DNA from: Prionace glauca
Lineage: Eukaryota > Chordata > Chondrichthyes > Carcharhiniformes > Carcharhinidae
DNA length: 64,000 bases
Reading direction: 5' to 3'
Assembly (NCBI GenBank): GCA_037974335.1
Contig: CM075760.1
Coordinates: 41,043,603 to 41,107,602, forward strand
In this document: positions 20,560 through 31,689 of the stretch, piece by piece
How positions within the stretch are numbered: position 1 is the stretch's first letter
Layout: each line of letters begins with the position of its first letter
Program-made: the position numbers and the translations under genes
The notes under the pieces: model-generated
What the model was told of the DNA's origin: nothing
Databases searched by the model: none
Seen by the model: the letters and a program-made list of their open reading frames with translations, nothing else

Positions 20560-22860
20560 TGTTTTTGGTGCAATGTACATTGGGCGTGTTGTCGGTAGAT
20601 ATGTCCATTAAAATTCATGTTTAAATTTTACTTTCATCATTTACCTTATTTAAGATTTTACATTTGTGTGCGTGTGCATGATCATCTCGTGCTCTGCATT
20701 AATCTTTGGCTCTGAGTTAATACATGTACAAGAGCGTTAATGTACGCATTCATTCCCCTGTATTTGTTGATTTGTGTAGTTGTGTGTCTACATCTGAGTG
20801 TATATTTCATTTTTTCTGGTATTGTGTGTGAATGACTCTATTATTGTGTTAAGTCCATGTATAATTATTAATGCCACTCTTAATCGGTGCATATGTGCCT
20901 CTATCTATTACTATGTCTTAATTTCTGTCATTCTAGTAATGTTTGTTTCCCTTTCTGTGTGCGTCAGTTTTCCCATTTGTTTGTGTGTACTTGTTAACAT
21001 GTATGTATGTATATACGTGTTGATAGTTCTTCATAACGATATCTTGATTCGTGTTTGTGTTTCGATATGTAGTAATGTGTGCTATGGTATTCTGTTCTGT
21101 TTGAGCATGTTAATGTTTGTGTCCACATGTTTGCGTGCAAATGTTTTGCTGTCCATTCATCTATATGCAGCCTGCTTCTTTGTTTATATGCATTTCCATA
21201 TATATCTGTTAATGTGCATAACATTGTCTGTGTCTTTATGTATATCCCTGTCAGGGTGAATGTGTGCTAATATATATACTTACTTGAGTATATGTATGTG
21301 TTTGTGCATTTATGTGGGTCTAAAGATGTGCGGGTTAGGTTCATTGGCTATGCTAAAATTGCCCCTTAGTATCCTGGGATGTGTAGGTTAGAGGGATTAG
21401 CAGGTAAAATGGGTAGGGATATGTGGATAGGGTCTGGGTGGGATTTTGTTCGGTGCAGACTCGATGGGCCGAAGGGCCTGTTTCTGCACTGTAGGGTTCC
21501 ATGGATAATACATGCACATGTATCTATCTGTCGATGCATGTATGTGTTTGTGTCTGGGTCTGTGTACCGATACAGTGAAGTGTATGAACTTGTGTGTTTT
21601 ATGTGTATTTATGTGAGTGCTTTTGGAAATATTTGATTGTGTGCGTATGTTGTTGTTTTAGTGCCTGTTTGTACAAGTTTGAATCGACACATTCGTGTGT
21701 GTGTGTGTATGTACGGCTACACCTGTATTTCTAATTGTGATAGTTTTGTGTAGTATTGTCAGTGTGTATATGTTTTAACTGTTGCGTCAAGTTTTACCGG
21801 CAATTGTTAACTGAACGTGATCCAAACAATCCGAATAATGGAGCATATTTTCAGGCTTTGCTGTTTAAATGTCTTTTATGTGAGTGGCACGGTGATATCA
21901 GGAGAGTGAATGAAATAATTCATTGATGCATCTCAGAATCATCAGGGACAGAACAGTGACAACTGGGGAGGATTATATTACTTGTTTAAATTTGTATTAT
22001 GGGAAATCAATGTCAGCACATGATTAACAGGAACAAGCATGTTGAAACATTTTTGAATTATGTTGCATAAATATATATGCATATGTTAGTTTATGTGTAT
22101 TATATACTTCAATGATACTTTGATAATGAGAATGATACTTCAAAATCTGGAGCAAAAAAAAAACGGAAGCTAATTTATACTGATGACAACTGACTCCTGA
22201 TTAGAGAGCCGTTCCCTTCCAAACACGCGACTTAGGGAGAAGGAGGGCAGTGAGCTCATAGTTTCCCTCTCTCTACCCTGTGATGCAATGCCCCTGATGG
22301 TTCTAACCACTGAGGGGGTGGAGATGCAGTGGACTAAATAATGACATTCCTCCTCTTTTCATTGAGGAAGTTGTGGTATAGGGGTTAATTATTGATCCTC
22401 CCCTCTCTTTGTTGGGTGAGTAGGAATCCAGAATGTTAACAATTTCACTCTCCCTCAATCTGATGGGGGATTATTTCTCTATGTTTATGTGTGACCCTTA
22501 CTTCTGTTCAGTGGGTGTGATGCAACAGCTTACAGCTGACATGAAAGGGTAAAGGCATGGACAATGAGAGAAACAGGAACACCGAGATCTAAATATTGAG
22601 AATGTTTGACGCAAATGTTGAAATTGTCGGATTTTTCCTCAGGGAGGAAAGTCGGTGAAGACATTTTGGAGAATCCTGTAATAAATGTGCTCTACTCTGT
22701 CTCTAAGACAGGATGGATCTGAGCTGGGAGCATTGGTTCAACAAGACTTCGGTCTGAGGCCTGAAAATACCTGACTCAAGCCAAAAAATATCTACTGGAA
22801 GGAAAACTGAAAAGCAATCAATGAAGCGATTGGGTATTTCATTTATCGTTAGAGGAAAAT
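20560..22860. other. CH4-M1 intron, GT-rich low-complexity DNA
   Basis: 20640-21310 and 21510-21790 are rich in TG and TATG words (degraded microsatellite). From 21790 to 22860 I see no recognisable element. The open frames here contain no known domain and are judged spurious. Confidence 0.6.
21316..21510 (+). mobile_element. tRNA-derived SINE, 3' half
   Basis: Contains AAAGATGTGCGGGTTAGGTT, AAATTGCCCCTTAGTATCC, GGTGCAGACTCGATGGGCCG and the 3' end CTGCACTGTAGGGTTCCATG. The 5' tRNA-like head is missing. Plus strand, within the CH4-M1 intron. Confidence 0.85.
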
Positions 22861-22863
22861 GAT

Positions 22864-22878
22864 TTTATTCTTTTTATT
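22864..22878 (-). terminator. Poly(A) signals for secreted IgM mRNA
   Basis: Two AATAAA hexamers on the minus strand (at 22873-22878 and 22864-22869), 28 to 42 nt after the secretory stop codon at 22906. This close position suits the regulated choice between secreted and membrane mRNA. Confidence 0.8.
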
Positions 22879-22905
22879 GTAGTTTTTAATGTAACCGGGT
22901 GATTC

Positions 22906-23297
22906 TCATTGACATGAATTAACAGTGTCCATCAGTGCAAGGGAAATGTTCACAAAACTGGGTTTACCGCTGGATTTGTCAACTGTTCTGTTGATGATCT
23001 TCAAGGGGATGGCTTCATGTCCCACCACACAGGAGTAAGAAGCGCCGCTGGACCATTCCTCTGCTGCAATGGATAACAGGCTGTACATGAAGAAGGAGCG
23101 ATTGCCGTTCTCCGCCACCACCTCGGTGTTCCTGTAGTTCCCGGGATTCACCGGCTTGTCGTTGACGGTCCACTTGACGAAGATCTCTCGGGGGGAGAAA
23201 CCTCTCACTAAGCAGCTGAGGGAGACGAAACTCTGAGCGGAGACTTCTTCTGCCGAGGGCAGGAGGACAGAGACGACCGGTTCCCGCGGATTTGGAT
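22906..23297 (-). CDS. IgM constant exon CH4 with secretory tail
   Basis: The acceptor TTTTCTGCAG opens an exon coding [19 protein letters not shown], then the C1-set Ig fold with Cys pair [10 protein letters not shown] and [11 protein letters not shown] and core Trp in FVKWTV. The tail [20 protein letters not shown] carries an N-glycosylation site (NIS) and a penultimate Cys used for polymerisation and J-chain linkage, as in all secreted IgM. Further sequons are GNRS and INRT. An internal donor, G|GTAAAC at 22967-22968 (codons SS|GK), removes the tail when M1 is used, so both forms come from one exon as in tetrapods and sharks. Confidence 0.96.
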
Positions 23298-23784
23298 CTG
23301 CAGAAAATGTACAATAAATGTCAATAAACTGGAGAATCCTGGAGACAATGAAACCGCTGGTGAGATATCAGGAAAGTGTCCTTCGTTTTTGCTTTTAAAT
23401 GTTTCCATTTTTGACTTCCAGCTTGGAGGGGAGGTGAACACAATTGTTTTCTCAAATAACTCAGGGGGGCTGACTGGGAAGTTTCAGAAATTTTACAGCA
23501 CAGAATCAGGCCATTCGGCCGAACTGATCCACTTTTCTTATTGGTTTCCTAGTTTTGATGCACCACATCAGACTCCCCCCTTCTTCTTCGATATAAACCC
23601 AGTAACATCGCCTTCAGTTCACTTTTCATTCATCAACACATCAAACTCCCCATAAAAATATCGATCGGCCCATAGTCGCTTCGTTGTAGTTTTTTTTTCC
23701 ATTCAGGGGAGACCATTAATGCACTGAATATTAAATATTGACTTGTACACTTCCACTGGAGATAGCCACAGAGATGCATTTACA

Positions 23785-24527
23785 TAGAAACATTGAAACA
23801 TAGAATAGTACAGCACAGTACAGGCCCTATGGCCCTCAATGCTGTGCCGAACTATGTCCAATCCTAAGATCAAGCTATCCCACTCCCTATCATTCTGGTG
23901 TGCTCCATGAGCCTATCCAAAAACGGCTTGACACTTCTCAAAGTGTCCGACTCCACTATCGCAGCAGGCAGTGTATTCTACACCCCACCATTCTGTGAGT
24001 GAATAATGTACCTTGGACATCCCTCCTATATCTCCCACCATGAACCTTAAATTTATGCCCCCTAGTAACAGCTGCATCCACCTGAGGAAATATTCTCTGC
24101 ACGTCCACTCTATCTATCCTCCTCATCATCTTATACATCTCTTTTAAGTCGCCTTTGATCCTCCTCTGTTCTGAAGAGGAAAGCCCCAGCTCTCTCAACC
24201 TTTCCTCATAAGACCTACCCTCCAAACCAGGCAGCATCCTGGTAAATCTCCACTGCACTCTCTCCAATGCTCCCACATCCTTCTTATAGTGAGGTTACCA
24301 GAACTGCACTCAATATTCCAAATGTGATCCGATATAGTTGCAGCATAACCCCACAGCCTTCAACTCAAACTCCCTATAAATAACCGGTAAAACACAATAG
24401 GTCTTCTTCACGGCTCTATCCACTTGAGTGGTAACCTTTAGAGATCTGGGAATATGAACCCCAAGATCTTTCAGTTCCTCCACAATCCTCAGAACCCTAC
24501 CTACATTTTGACCCCACATTTATTGCT
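23785..24527 (-). mobile_element. CR1-type LINE 3' region in the CH3-CH4 intron
   Basis: Minus strand. 23956-24276 encodes LERVQWRFTRMLPGLEGRSY and the C-terminus TRGHKFKVHGGRYRRDVQ-LFTHR. 24310-24519 encodes LGVHIPRSLKVTTQVDRAVK. The 3' UTR includes the TACAGCACAGTACAGGCCC motif. It differs in subfamily from the 19.7-kb copy, is moderately decayed, and lies in the same orientation as the Ig gene. Confidence 0.88.
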
Positions 24528-24544
24528 TCAATCTCTCAGCTCAC

Positions 24545-24853
24545 CTGTTTCCTTGTGGATAGATGCTCTTAAAGGAGTCGGCAGATCCTGATGGTTCACC
24601 ACGCACTCAAACACAGCCGCACTCAGCCAGGCTTGTGTGGAGATGTTTAATTTGCTGATCACGCTGTCGGGATCCGCTCCGGGCTTTTCGGCAATCTCTG
24701 ATTTCAAATACTTCCTGTCTCGGATCCAGGACACGTTAACTCCATAAGGAGCATGAGAAATGATGCAGGTTAAGGTCGCGGTCGCCTCCAGTAAGACCTG
24801 TTCTATTGGTGGTGGCTGTATCTTCACCGTAGATTCATGGCATTCGAGAGGGT
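24545..24853 (-). CDS. IgM constant exon CH3
   Basis: A 309-nt exon, acceptor CATTCACAG and donor G|GTGAGC, phase 1 at both ends. It begins [19 protein letters not shown] and has the C1-set pair [13 protein letters not shown] and [11 protein letters not shown], with core Trp NVSWIRD. LNIS is a sequon. The additional Cys near the start (LECH) could bridge heavy chains. It lies 896 bp after CH2 and is followed by an intron invaded by a LINE. Confidence 0.94.
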
Positions 24854-25314
24854 CTGTGAATGAAAAATTAAAATCAACCCTAGTTCCCCTTCAGAAGCAG
24901 GACAGTAGTCTTCAGCCTGAAGGAGACCAAGTTGCCTTCGAGGTATCAATCTCCAACTATCGCCTTTCAATTTCTATAGGCGATGGCAAACCAGCTTGTT
25001 CTATGAAATTATTCCCTTTATTAAAGTATTGTAGCTGCTGTATCATTCTCATGAATCAGCATTACAACTGATACCACCCTGAACTCAGGAACAAAGTACT
25101 GGCCGTTGCTTTATAAGGTTAAGATGCATTTTGCAATATTTTACCCCTGTGCTGTGACCTGTGAAACACTCCGATACCCAATGTCTCTCCAAGTCTTACC
25201 GGCTGTCTCAAGAAAAAAAAAGGTCACGTCAAGGCCACCTCACTCACTTCAAGACAGAAAGGAACATTATTTGAAAAGGAGACAGTGGCATGGTGTGTTG
25301 TCGATGGAGTTGTA

Positions 25315-25565
25315 ACCTAGGGCGACACTCTGGGGAAATAGATTCGAATCTCACCACTGCAGATGGTGAAATGGGAATTTAATAAAAATCTGTGATTAAA
25401 AGTCAGATGATCACCATGAAGCCTTTGTTGTAAAAGCTGACCTGGTCCACGAATGTCCTTTAGAAAAGTAAACCTGCTGTCTTTATCTGGCCTGGCATGC
25501 ATGTGACTCCAGATTCACAGCAAAGTGGTTGACACCTAAGTGCCGTCAGGGATGGAATATAAATG
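25315..25565 (+). mobile_element. Interspersed SINE-like repeat (family B)
   Basis: Carries TTCGAATCTCACCACTGCAG, a CATGAAGCC segment, and CTGCTGTCTTTATCTGGCCT and TGTGACTCCAGATTCACAGC. It matches 47605-47845 (plus) and, inverted, 40185-40505 and 49460-49745. Located in the CH2-CH3 intron. Family name not established here. Confidence 0.65.
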
Positions 25566-25749
25566 CACATCTCAGGAAGCAATAACAAAAATTGCTGTTG
25601 TGATGAAATTCTGAATAGCGCTGTCCAAATGCAGCAAAATACATGACAATAACTTAGAAATTGTTCGATGCTTTGTACTAACTTTAATAGATCCCTAATT
25701 CCAATTAACATCAGAATGGTATATTTTATGCACGATTTGAGTCTCTTAC

Positions 25750-26061
25750 CCCGAGATACGCTGATGTTCTGACTCTGAGTGAATTCTTGATGAGTGACCT
25801 GACAGGTATAGACCGCTTTGCTGAACCATTCCCCAGCGGAGACTGTCAGCCGACTGCTGGCCGAGAAGTTCCCGTTCAATCGACAGGGGGGAGAGGTGAC
25901 AATTCCTGAATGCGTGGGTTCCCCATTCTTCAGCCAACTCACTTCCATTGACCCTGGCTGGAAATCGATGATTGAACAGACGATGGTTGCAAATTTGCTG
26001 CTTGAGATTTCTTCACTCGAACTCACGGTGAGGATAACGGTTGGATGGAAAACTTGAGGAC
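25750..26061 (-). CDS. IgM constant exon CH2
   Basis: A 312-nt exon, acceptor TTTTCTGAAG, donor G|GTAAGA, phase 1. It codes [18 protein letters not shown] after a split Cys codon (T from CH1, GT here), then [12 protein letters not shown], core Trp [11 protein letters not shown] and [11 protein letters not shown]. An extra Cys in TSPPCRLNG is a candidate inter-heavy-chain bridge. Length and motifs suit the second mu domain. The preceding intron is only 207 bp. Confidence 0.94.
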
Positions 26062-26268
26062 CTTCAGAAAAAAAGCATATTCGTCATTTCCTGCAGAAGA
26101 TGTGGATCAATTAAACTTTTGTTGACATTAGCAACTCATTTGCAGTCTATAGACACTAGCTGGAACAATCCAGGGGTCTGGATTATGCACATCTATTTAA
26201 CTGAGTTATAACCAAGGCCCTGCATGTTAACCACAGTGTTTGTTTCACACAAGCTCCATAACACTTAC

Positions 26269-26568
26269 ATGGTATTTCAACGCTCTTGACTGAGCTGCTG
26301 TGTTGAACCTCACAGTCAATTCTGGGACATTCTCCCGCTGAGTCGCTGATGGTTAACTGGCTGCTCAGGGTGTAGGTTCCCTTCGTGTTTCGCACTGACG
26401 GGTACGTCTTAAACCCAGTGGTGAACGGCTGCCCATTTTTCTTCCATGTCACTTTGGAGACATCTGGAGAGTAATCCATCGCCAAACAGCCGTAAGTGAT
26501 GGAGCCGCCGGAGTTCTGTTGCTGACAGGAGGAGACCAGGCCGTAGAGAGTGGGCGGAGACGGTGTCG
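26269..26568 (-). CDS. IgM constant exon CH1
   Basis: A 300-nt exon, acceptor TATTCTTTCCCAG, donor T|GTAAGTG. It codes [20 protein letters not shown] (the early Cys is the likely partner of the light chain), then [12 protein letters not shown], core Trp [19 protein letters not shown] and [12 protein letters not shown] ends with one base and this exon starts with two, so the frame is kept. The start lies 10 kb downstream of JH. Confidence 0.95.
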
Positions 26569-26659
26569 CTGGGAAAGAATAGCCAATTGAACAAGTTAGA
26601 CTCTTATTTGCGTTTATTAAGTCATCAAACATATTGTTACAAATATGTTTCTATATCAG

Positions 26660-26803
26660 ATATAGCTTTTGGTGTTGAAGGGATGAAGGGATATGGGTAG
26701 TAGATATGATCAGGATATTGATGAGCTCTGACCAAAGTGAATGGCGGAGTCGGCTCAATGGGCCGAATGGTCTACTCCGGCTTCTATTTTCTATGTTTCT
26801 ATC
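26660..26803 (+). mobile_element. CR1-type LINE 3' UTR fragment
   Basis: Contains GGATATGGGTAGTAGATATG, ATGGGCCGAATGGTCTACTC and the terminal TTTTCTATGTTTCTAT. A short plus-strand copy 90 bp upstream of CH1 in the J-C intron. Confidence 0.8.
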
Positions 26804-27097
26804 TCAAACATTGATTAAAAATATGGACTTTCCTAACACTTCCTGATTAAAACATACATCCACTTTTGAGATTATGTTACTTCTATCATTTGGGAATTGT
26901 CATCTCTGCATATCCCTTTCTCCACTTCTATCAAATTAGCAAGGAAAAAGAACACATTCTGTTAGTCTCAAAATGACATGTCATTCATGAGATTAACAGA
27001 GAAGATCAAAGATTGTCTCCATTATTGCGGTAACCATTTATTTCTCAAACAACAACACTTTGTGATGAAGAAGTTGTCTCTTTGTTCATATCATCCT

Positions 27098-27216
27098 CTC
27101 ACCTGATGAGGGAGCTCCAACGGCTTGTCATTCCAAGTAAACCTGTTGGACTTTAACCTGGTGCAGTGAGATCCTTACTGTGCCCACAACAACCTCACTC
27201 CGGCATCTCCACACGA
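27098..27216 (-). mobile_element. Foldback-family fragment
   Basis: Minus orientation. CACCTGATGAGGGAGC, AACCTGTTGGACTTTAACCT and CTCCGGCATCTCCACAC correspond to one arm and the head of the elements at 16971 and 18152, about 20 percent diverged by eye. Confidence 0.7.
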
Positions 27217-27539
27217 GTTTTGGAAATTGCCTGGGTTCAAACTGATTGAAGCCCCTTCGTCTCTCCAACTCACTGTCTCTCAATCCACAAAACGGAGATT
27301 GTGACTTTGATTCAAAAATACCTCCGGAATGAATACGTACTGAAGGATCAGGAAACTCTAAATGTGATTATAAATTCAAATAAATGCAACATTGACTCAT
27401 TGACGGATCATACATTAGTAGCAAGACTTGGCCATTCGGGATTTGAAGTCTCCTCCATCATTCACTGAGATTACAGATGAGCTGACTGTGGTGCTAGCTC
27501 TATTCTGAACCTCCTCACTCCGCCATCCATCACCCCCTC

Positions 27540-28215
27540 TCTGCTCATTTCCCCAGCTCTTTGCCCTTTCCCGTGGCTCTCTGCCTTTCGCGGTGGCTCT
27601 TTTCTCCTTTTATCCAGCTCTCGGTATTTCCACCTGGCTCTCTACACTTCCCTCCAGCTCTGTGCCCTCTCCCCCAGCTCTCTGCACTTTCCCTCAGCCC
27701 CTTACACGTTCCGTAAGCTCTCTGCCCTCTGTCCCTGGTCCCTACCCTCTTTCTTCTTTCCCCCAGCTCTTTGACTTTTCCCCCTGACTCTCCTGCCCTT
27801 TCCCCTGCTCTTTCTGCCCTTTTCCTCGGCTCTCTGGCCTTTCTCCTGCCTCCCTGCCATTGTTTGTGCCTTCCTGCCTTTCTCCTGGTTCTCGCTCCTT
27901 TCCCTGGTCTTTCTGCCCTTTCCCCCATCTCTCTGCCCTTTCTTTCGGCTCTCCCCCCTTTCACTGGTCTCTCTGCCCTTTCCCCCTGCTCCCTGTCCTT
28001 TCTCCACTCTCTCTGCCCTTTCCCCTAGCTTTCCACCCTGTTCCCCGGCTGCGTGCACTTTCCCCCGCCTCTCTGCCCTTTCTCCAGCTCTCTGCTGTTT
28101 CCCCTGGCTCTCAGCCCACCCCCACCCCGGCTCTCTGCCCTTTCCCCAGCTCTCTGCTGTTTCCCCTGGCTCTCAGCCCACCCCCACCCCGGCTCTCTGC
28201 CCTTTCCCTCGCCTC
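27540..28215 (-). repeat. Switch-like G-rich GAGCT repeat in the J-C intron
   Basis: On the coding (minus) strand this is purine-rich, made of diverged units of about 25 bp around GGGAAAGGGCAGAGAGC. I count eight GAGCT pentamers, one further AGCT, and GGGGT/GGGGGTGGG blocks. A 62-bp unit is tandemly duplicated at 28083-28145 and 28145-28207. GAGCT and GGGGT are the words of tetrapod S-mu, and the site, 1 kb upstream of CH1, is where S-mu lies. Function as a switch target is inference. Confidence 0.75.
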
Positions 28216-28369
28216 CTGTTCTCATCTGACTCTTTGTCATTGTCTGACCCCGAGCCCCCAGCGATTCTCTTCAGTTCTCTGCATTCCCAGGGCAGCTCCC
28301 ACATTTAAACACCAAACTGCTGCTTGAGATCTTTCTTCTCTCTCGTTGCAGACCTTCGCCAGACAGATT

Positions 28370-29755
28370 TAGTGAGTGTGAGTGAGAGAATGTGAGTGTG
28401 TGACGGTGAGTAAATGAGTGAGACTGGATGAGTAGTGGTGTGACGGAAGGTGGGTAAGTGAGTGTGAATGAGCGATGTCCTTTGAGTGACGATGAGTGAT
28501 TGAGGGTGAGCAAGTGTGGGTGAGGGTAAGAGAGCGTGAGTAAGTGAGTGTGTGAGAGAGGGTAGGACTGAAGGAGGCTGAATGTGAGTGAAGGTGGCTG
28601 GATGAGTGTAGGTAAGCAAGATTGAAAGAATGAGGGAGAGTGAGTGAGAATGTGTGAAGGTTAGTGGAGGTGGGTGAGTGAAAGTGAGTGAGATTGAGTG
28701 AGTGAGGGTGAGGGAGTGAATGTAACTGAGTAAGTGAGGGGTGAATGTGAGTGAGTCAGGCTGTGTTATTGAGGGTGAGTGAGACTGAGTAAGACTGGGT
28801 TAGTGAGGGTGGATTTTTGGGATGAGTGAATGAAGGTGAGTATGAATGTTGGTGACTGATTGAGGGTCTAAGTCAGTGAGTGAGGTTTAGTGAGTGAGGT
28901 TGAGTGAGTGATGATGTATGAGTATGGGTGGCTCAGTGACAGTGATTTAATGAAGGCGCGTGATTGAGGGTGCGTGAGGGTGAGTGAATGTGGGTGCATG
29001 ACTAAGGGTGTGAGAGTGAGTGAATGGAGGTGAGTGAGCGAATGTGACTGAGTCAGTGAGGGTGTGAGGATACGTGAGTCAGGGCGTGTGTTTGAGTGAA
29101 TGAGTGAGGTTGAATGAGGGTGTGTGAGAGTTTGTGGGTGAGTGTGAGGATGGGTGAGAGTGAGTGAGCGAGTATGAGTGCGTGATTGTGAGTGAGTGAG
29201 TGTATGAGGATGAGTGAGTCAGGGCGTGTGTTTGAGTGAACGAGTGAGGTTGAATGAGGGTGTGTGAGAGGTTGTAGGTGAGTGAGTGAGAATGGGTGAG
29301 AGTGAGTGAGCGAATGAGTGAGTGTGTGTGTGAGGGTGAGTGACGCAGGGTGAATCAGGATCAGTGAATGCGTGCGGTTGAGTGCGTGCGGTTGAGTGCG
29401 TGAGGGCGAGTGCGTGAGGGCGAGTGCGTGAGGGCGAGTGCGTGAGGGTGGATGAGTGAGCAAGGTTGAGTGAGTGAGTGTGAGAGAATAGGCGTGAATG
29501 AGAATGAGTGAGTGAGGGTGAGTGAATGAGGGTGAGTGAGTGGGGGTGACTGTGGTTGAGTGAGTGAAAGTGAGTGAATGAGGGAGAGTGAGAGAGAAAG
29601 TGTGTCTGCAAGGGAAGGTAGGTAAGGTAAGGTGAGTGAGTGAAGTTCTTTGAGTGTGGATGAGAGATTGAGGGTGAGTGAGTGAAGTTCTTTGAGTGAG
29701 GATGAGATATTGAGGGTGAGTGAGTCAGTGTGGGTGAGGGTGAGAGAGTCAGTGA
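28370..29755 (+). repeat. GAGTGAGTGAGGGT-type satellite
   Basis: About 1.4 kb of degenerate GAGT, GAGGGT and GTGA words, G-rich on the plus strand. It includes a higher-order duplication (29076-29170 against 29215-29313) and a run of 15-16-bp units (GCGAGTGCGTGAGGG) at 29375-29455. Frames rich in Ser, His, Thr and Leu on the minus strand are repeat artefacts. Confidence 0.9.
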
Positions 29756-30337
29756 GCCACCTCCTCCTCTCCCTCTCCATCGATCTTTTCCCGATTCTCT
29801 CCATTGATCAGCTTTCAGTAACAGGGCTGTGTAAAGTCAGGAATCAGTGTAGATCACCGGGCAGCTGCTTTAATGTCGGGACCTTTCTTTCAGAAACACG
29901 GATCAGTGAACAAATAGACAGACTGAGGGAGCTGGAAGGGAAGCTTCCAGCAAAACTAGGGTCACACAGGAATCAAACACCAAGTTTACACCAGTATTGG
30001 GGAGCCAGGCGGCCTTCGTCTCAGACAAGTCCCTCCTTATTTATTGTGCCTTTGTGTCTGGTGTAACACATGGAAATCCCTACTTCTGACCTCATGTTGG
30101 ATGAAATGTGTCATTGATGAAGCAATAGAAGATTGTTGGTCCCAGAACAGCCCCCTGCCGAACTCCTGCAGTGATATCTCAACTTAAATGTTTGACCTCC
30201 AACAATCATCACCATCTTGCTTTGTGCTAAATATGACTCCAAACAGAGAAGAATTTCCCGCCGAAACTTATTCACATGAGTTTTACTCGGGCTTCTCGAT
30301 CCCACCCTCATTCAAATGTTAGTCAGGGAGGGGGAGG

Positions 30338-30650
30338 GTGTGGCCGATGCGGCACAGCGATTAACGCTGCTGCCTCACAGTTCAATTCCCGATATGAGTC
30401 ATTGTGTATGGAGTTAGTAAGTTCACCCCGTGTCTGCTTGGGTTTCCTTCGGATGCTCCTGTTTCCTCCCACAGTCCAAAGACGTTTGGGTTCTGGGGAT
30501 TGGCCATGTTAAATTGCCCCTTAGTTTCAGGAGGTCTAGTAAGAGTAAACACATGTGGTTATGGGGATAGGGATTCCTGTTGATGCAGACTCGATGGGCT
30601 GAATGGCCTCCTTCTGTACTATAGGATCTTGTGATTCTATTCTATGATGT
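30338..30650 (+). mobile_element. tRNA-derived SINE, near full length
   Basis: The head GATGCGGCACAGCGATTAAC resembles a tRNA A box, followed by a degenerate B box (GTTCAATTCCCG), the conserved body GGGTTTCCTTCGGATGCTCC and TTTCCTCCCACAGTCCAAAG, and the 3' end GCAGACTCGATGGGCTGAAT and TTCTGTACTATAGGATC. Consistent with the elasmobranch HE1/V-SINE-like group. In the J-C intron. Confidence 0.88.
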
Positions 30651-31500
30651 GAATGACAGTCTCTCTGACGTATGTGAGATGGAAAGTGTGTGAGAGGGTG
30701 TTTGGGTGTGTGTTTGATAGAGAGAGAGGGGTGAATGTGTGTGTGAAGGTACCTGTGTGTGATAGACTATGTTTGCGCATGTGTGAGACAATGGGCTGCG
30801 TTTGCAAGAGGGGGCAGTGTGCCTATTGGAAAGCAAAATATACTGTTCATGAGTGTGTGGAAGTCTGCATGGGATTGTGTGTGAGAGAGAAAAATGTGTG
30901 CAATGTGCATGGGTGACAGAAGCAAAGTGTGTGTGTGTGAGAATGTTTGCACGAGACTGTGCTTATGTGAGAGACTGTGTCTTTGTATAAGTTAGAGTGT
31001 GTGCATAGGTCTATGTTTGTGAGAGAGTGTGAGAGAGCTAGTGTGTGAGAACAAGAATGTACAGGTGTGAGATAGTGTATGCAAAAGGCATAGAAATATA
31101 TGTGTGTGTGTGAGAGAGAGAGACAGATGTGTGTGCAAGAGGAATTGTGAGAAAGTGTGTGTGAATAAATGTGAGACAACTTGAGCGTGTGTGACAGAGT
31201 TTGGGAGAGAGAGTGCGTGTGCGAGAGTCTGAGACTATGCTTATGTGTGTGTATGTGTCTGCGTGTAAGAGAGAATGTGTATGGAGATGTGTGTGTCTCA
31301 GTGTTTTTGTGTATGAGAGACTGACTGAGAGAGCGAGAGTATGTTTGGATTTGTATTTGAGACAGAGTATGTAGACCGTGAGAGAAAGAGAATGTGTGTG
31401 AGAGATGTCGTATGAGAGAGAAAGTAAGTGTGTGTATGTATGTGTGAGAGAATATGAGCGTCTGTATGTGTGTGAGAGTGTGTGATGTGTGTAAGTCTCT
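30650..31500. repeat. GTGTGTGAGA low-complexity tract
   Basis: About 850 bp of TGTG and GAGA words in irregular order. No gene. Confidence 0.85.
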
Positions 31501-31689
31501 ATCTGGCTGATTCAGTCTGGAAAAGCACCCTCACTCCACACAAACTCACCGACTCACACAATAAGTGGGAGTGACAAGCGAGCACAATACGGCCTGTGGG
31601 GCAAGTGTTGGAAAAACATTTAAATCTTTCACAAGTCAGTCTCAATTAAATAATTTCCTCTTTCCTCAATGAGAGAAACTTGTAAAATC

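Noticed and set aside
27545-28058. Long Arg/Gly/Glu/Lys-rich frames on the minus strand (up to 139 codons)
   Set aside because: They follow the GGGCAGAGAGC tandem repeat in several frames at once and have no domain; a repeat artefact.
28271-29804. Overlapping Ser/His/Thr/Leu-rich frames on the minus strand
   Set aside because: Translations of the GAGT satellite; all frames stay open because the repeat lacks stop words.
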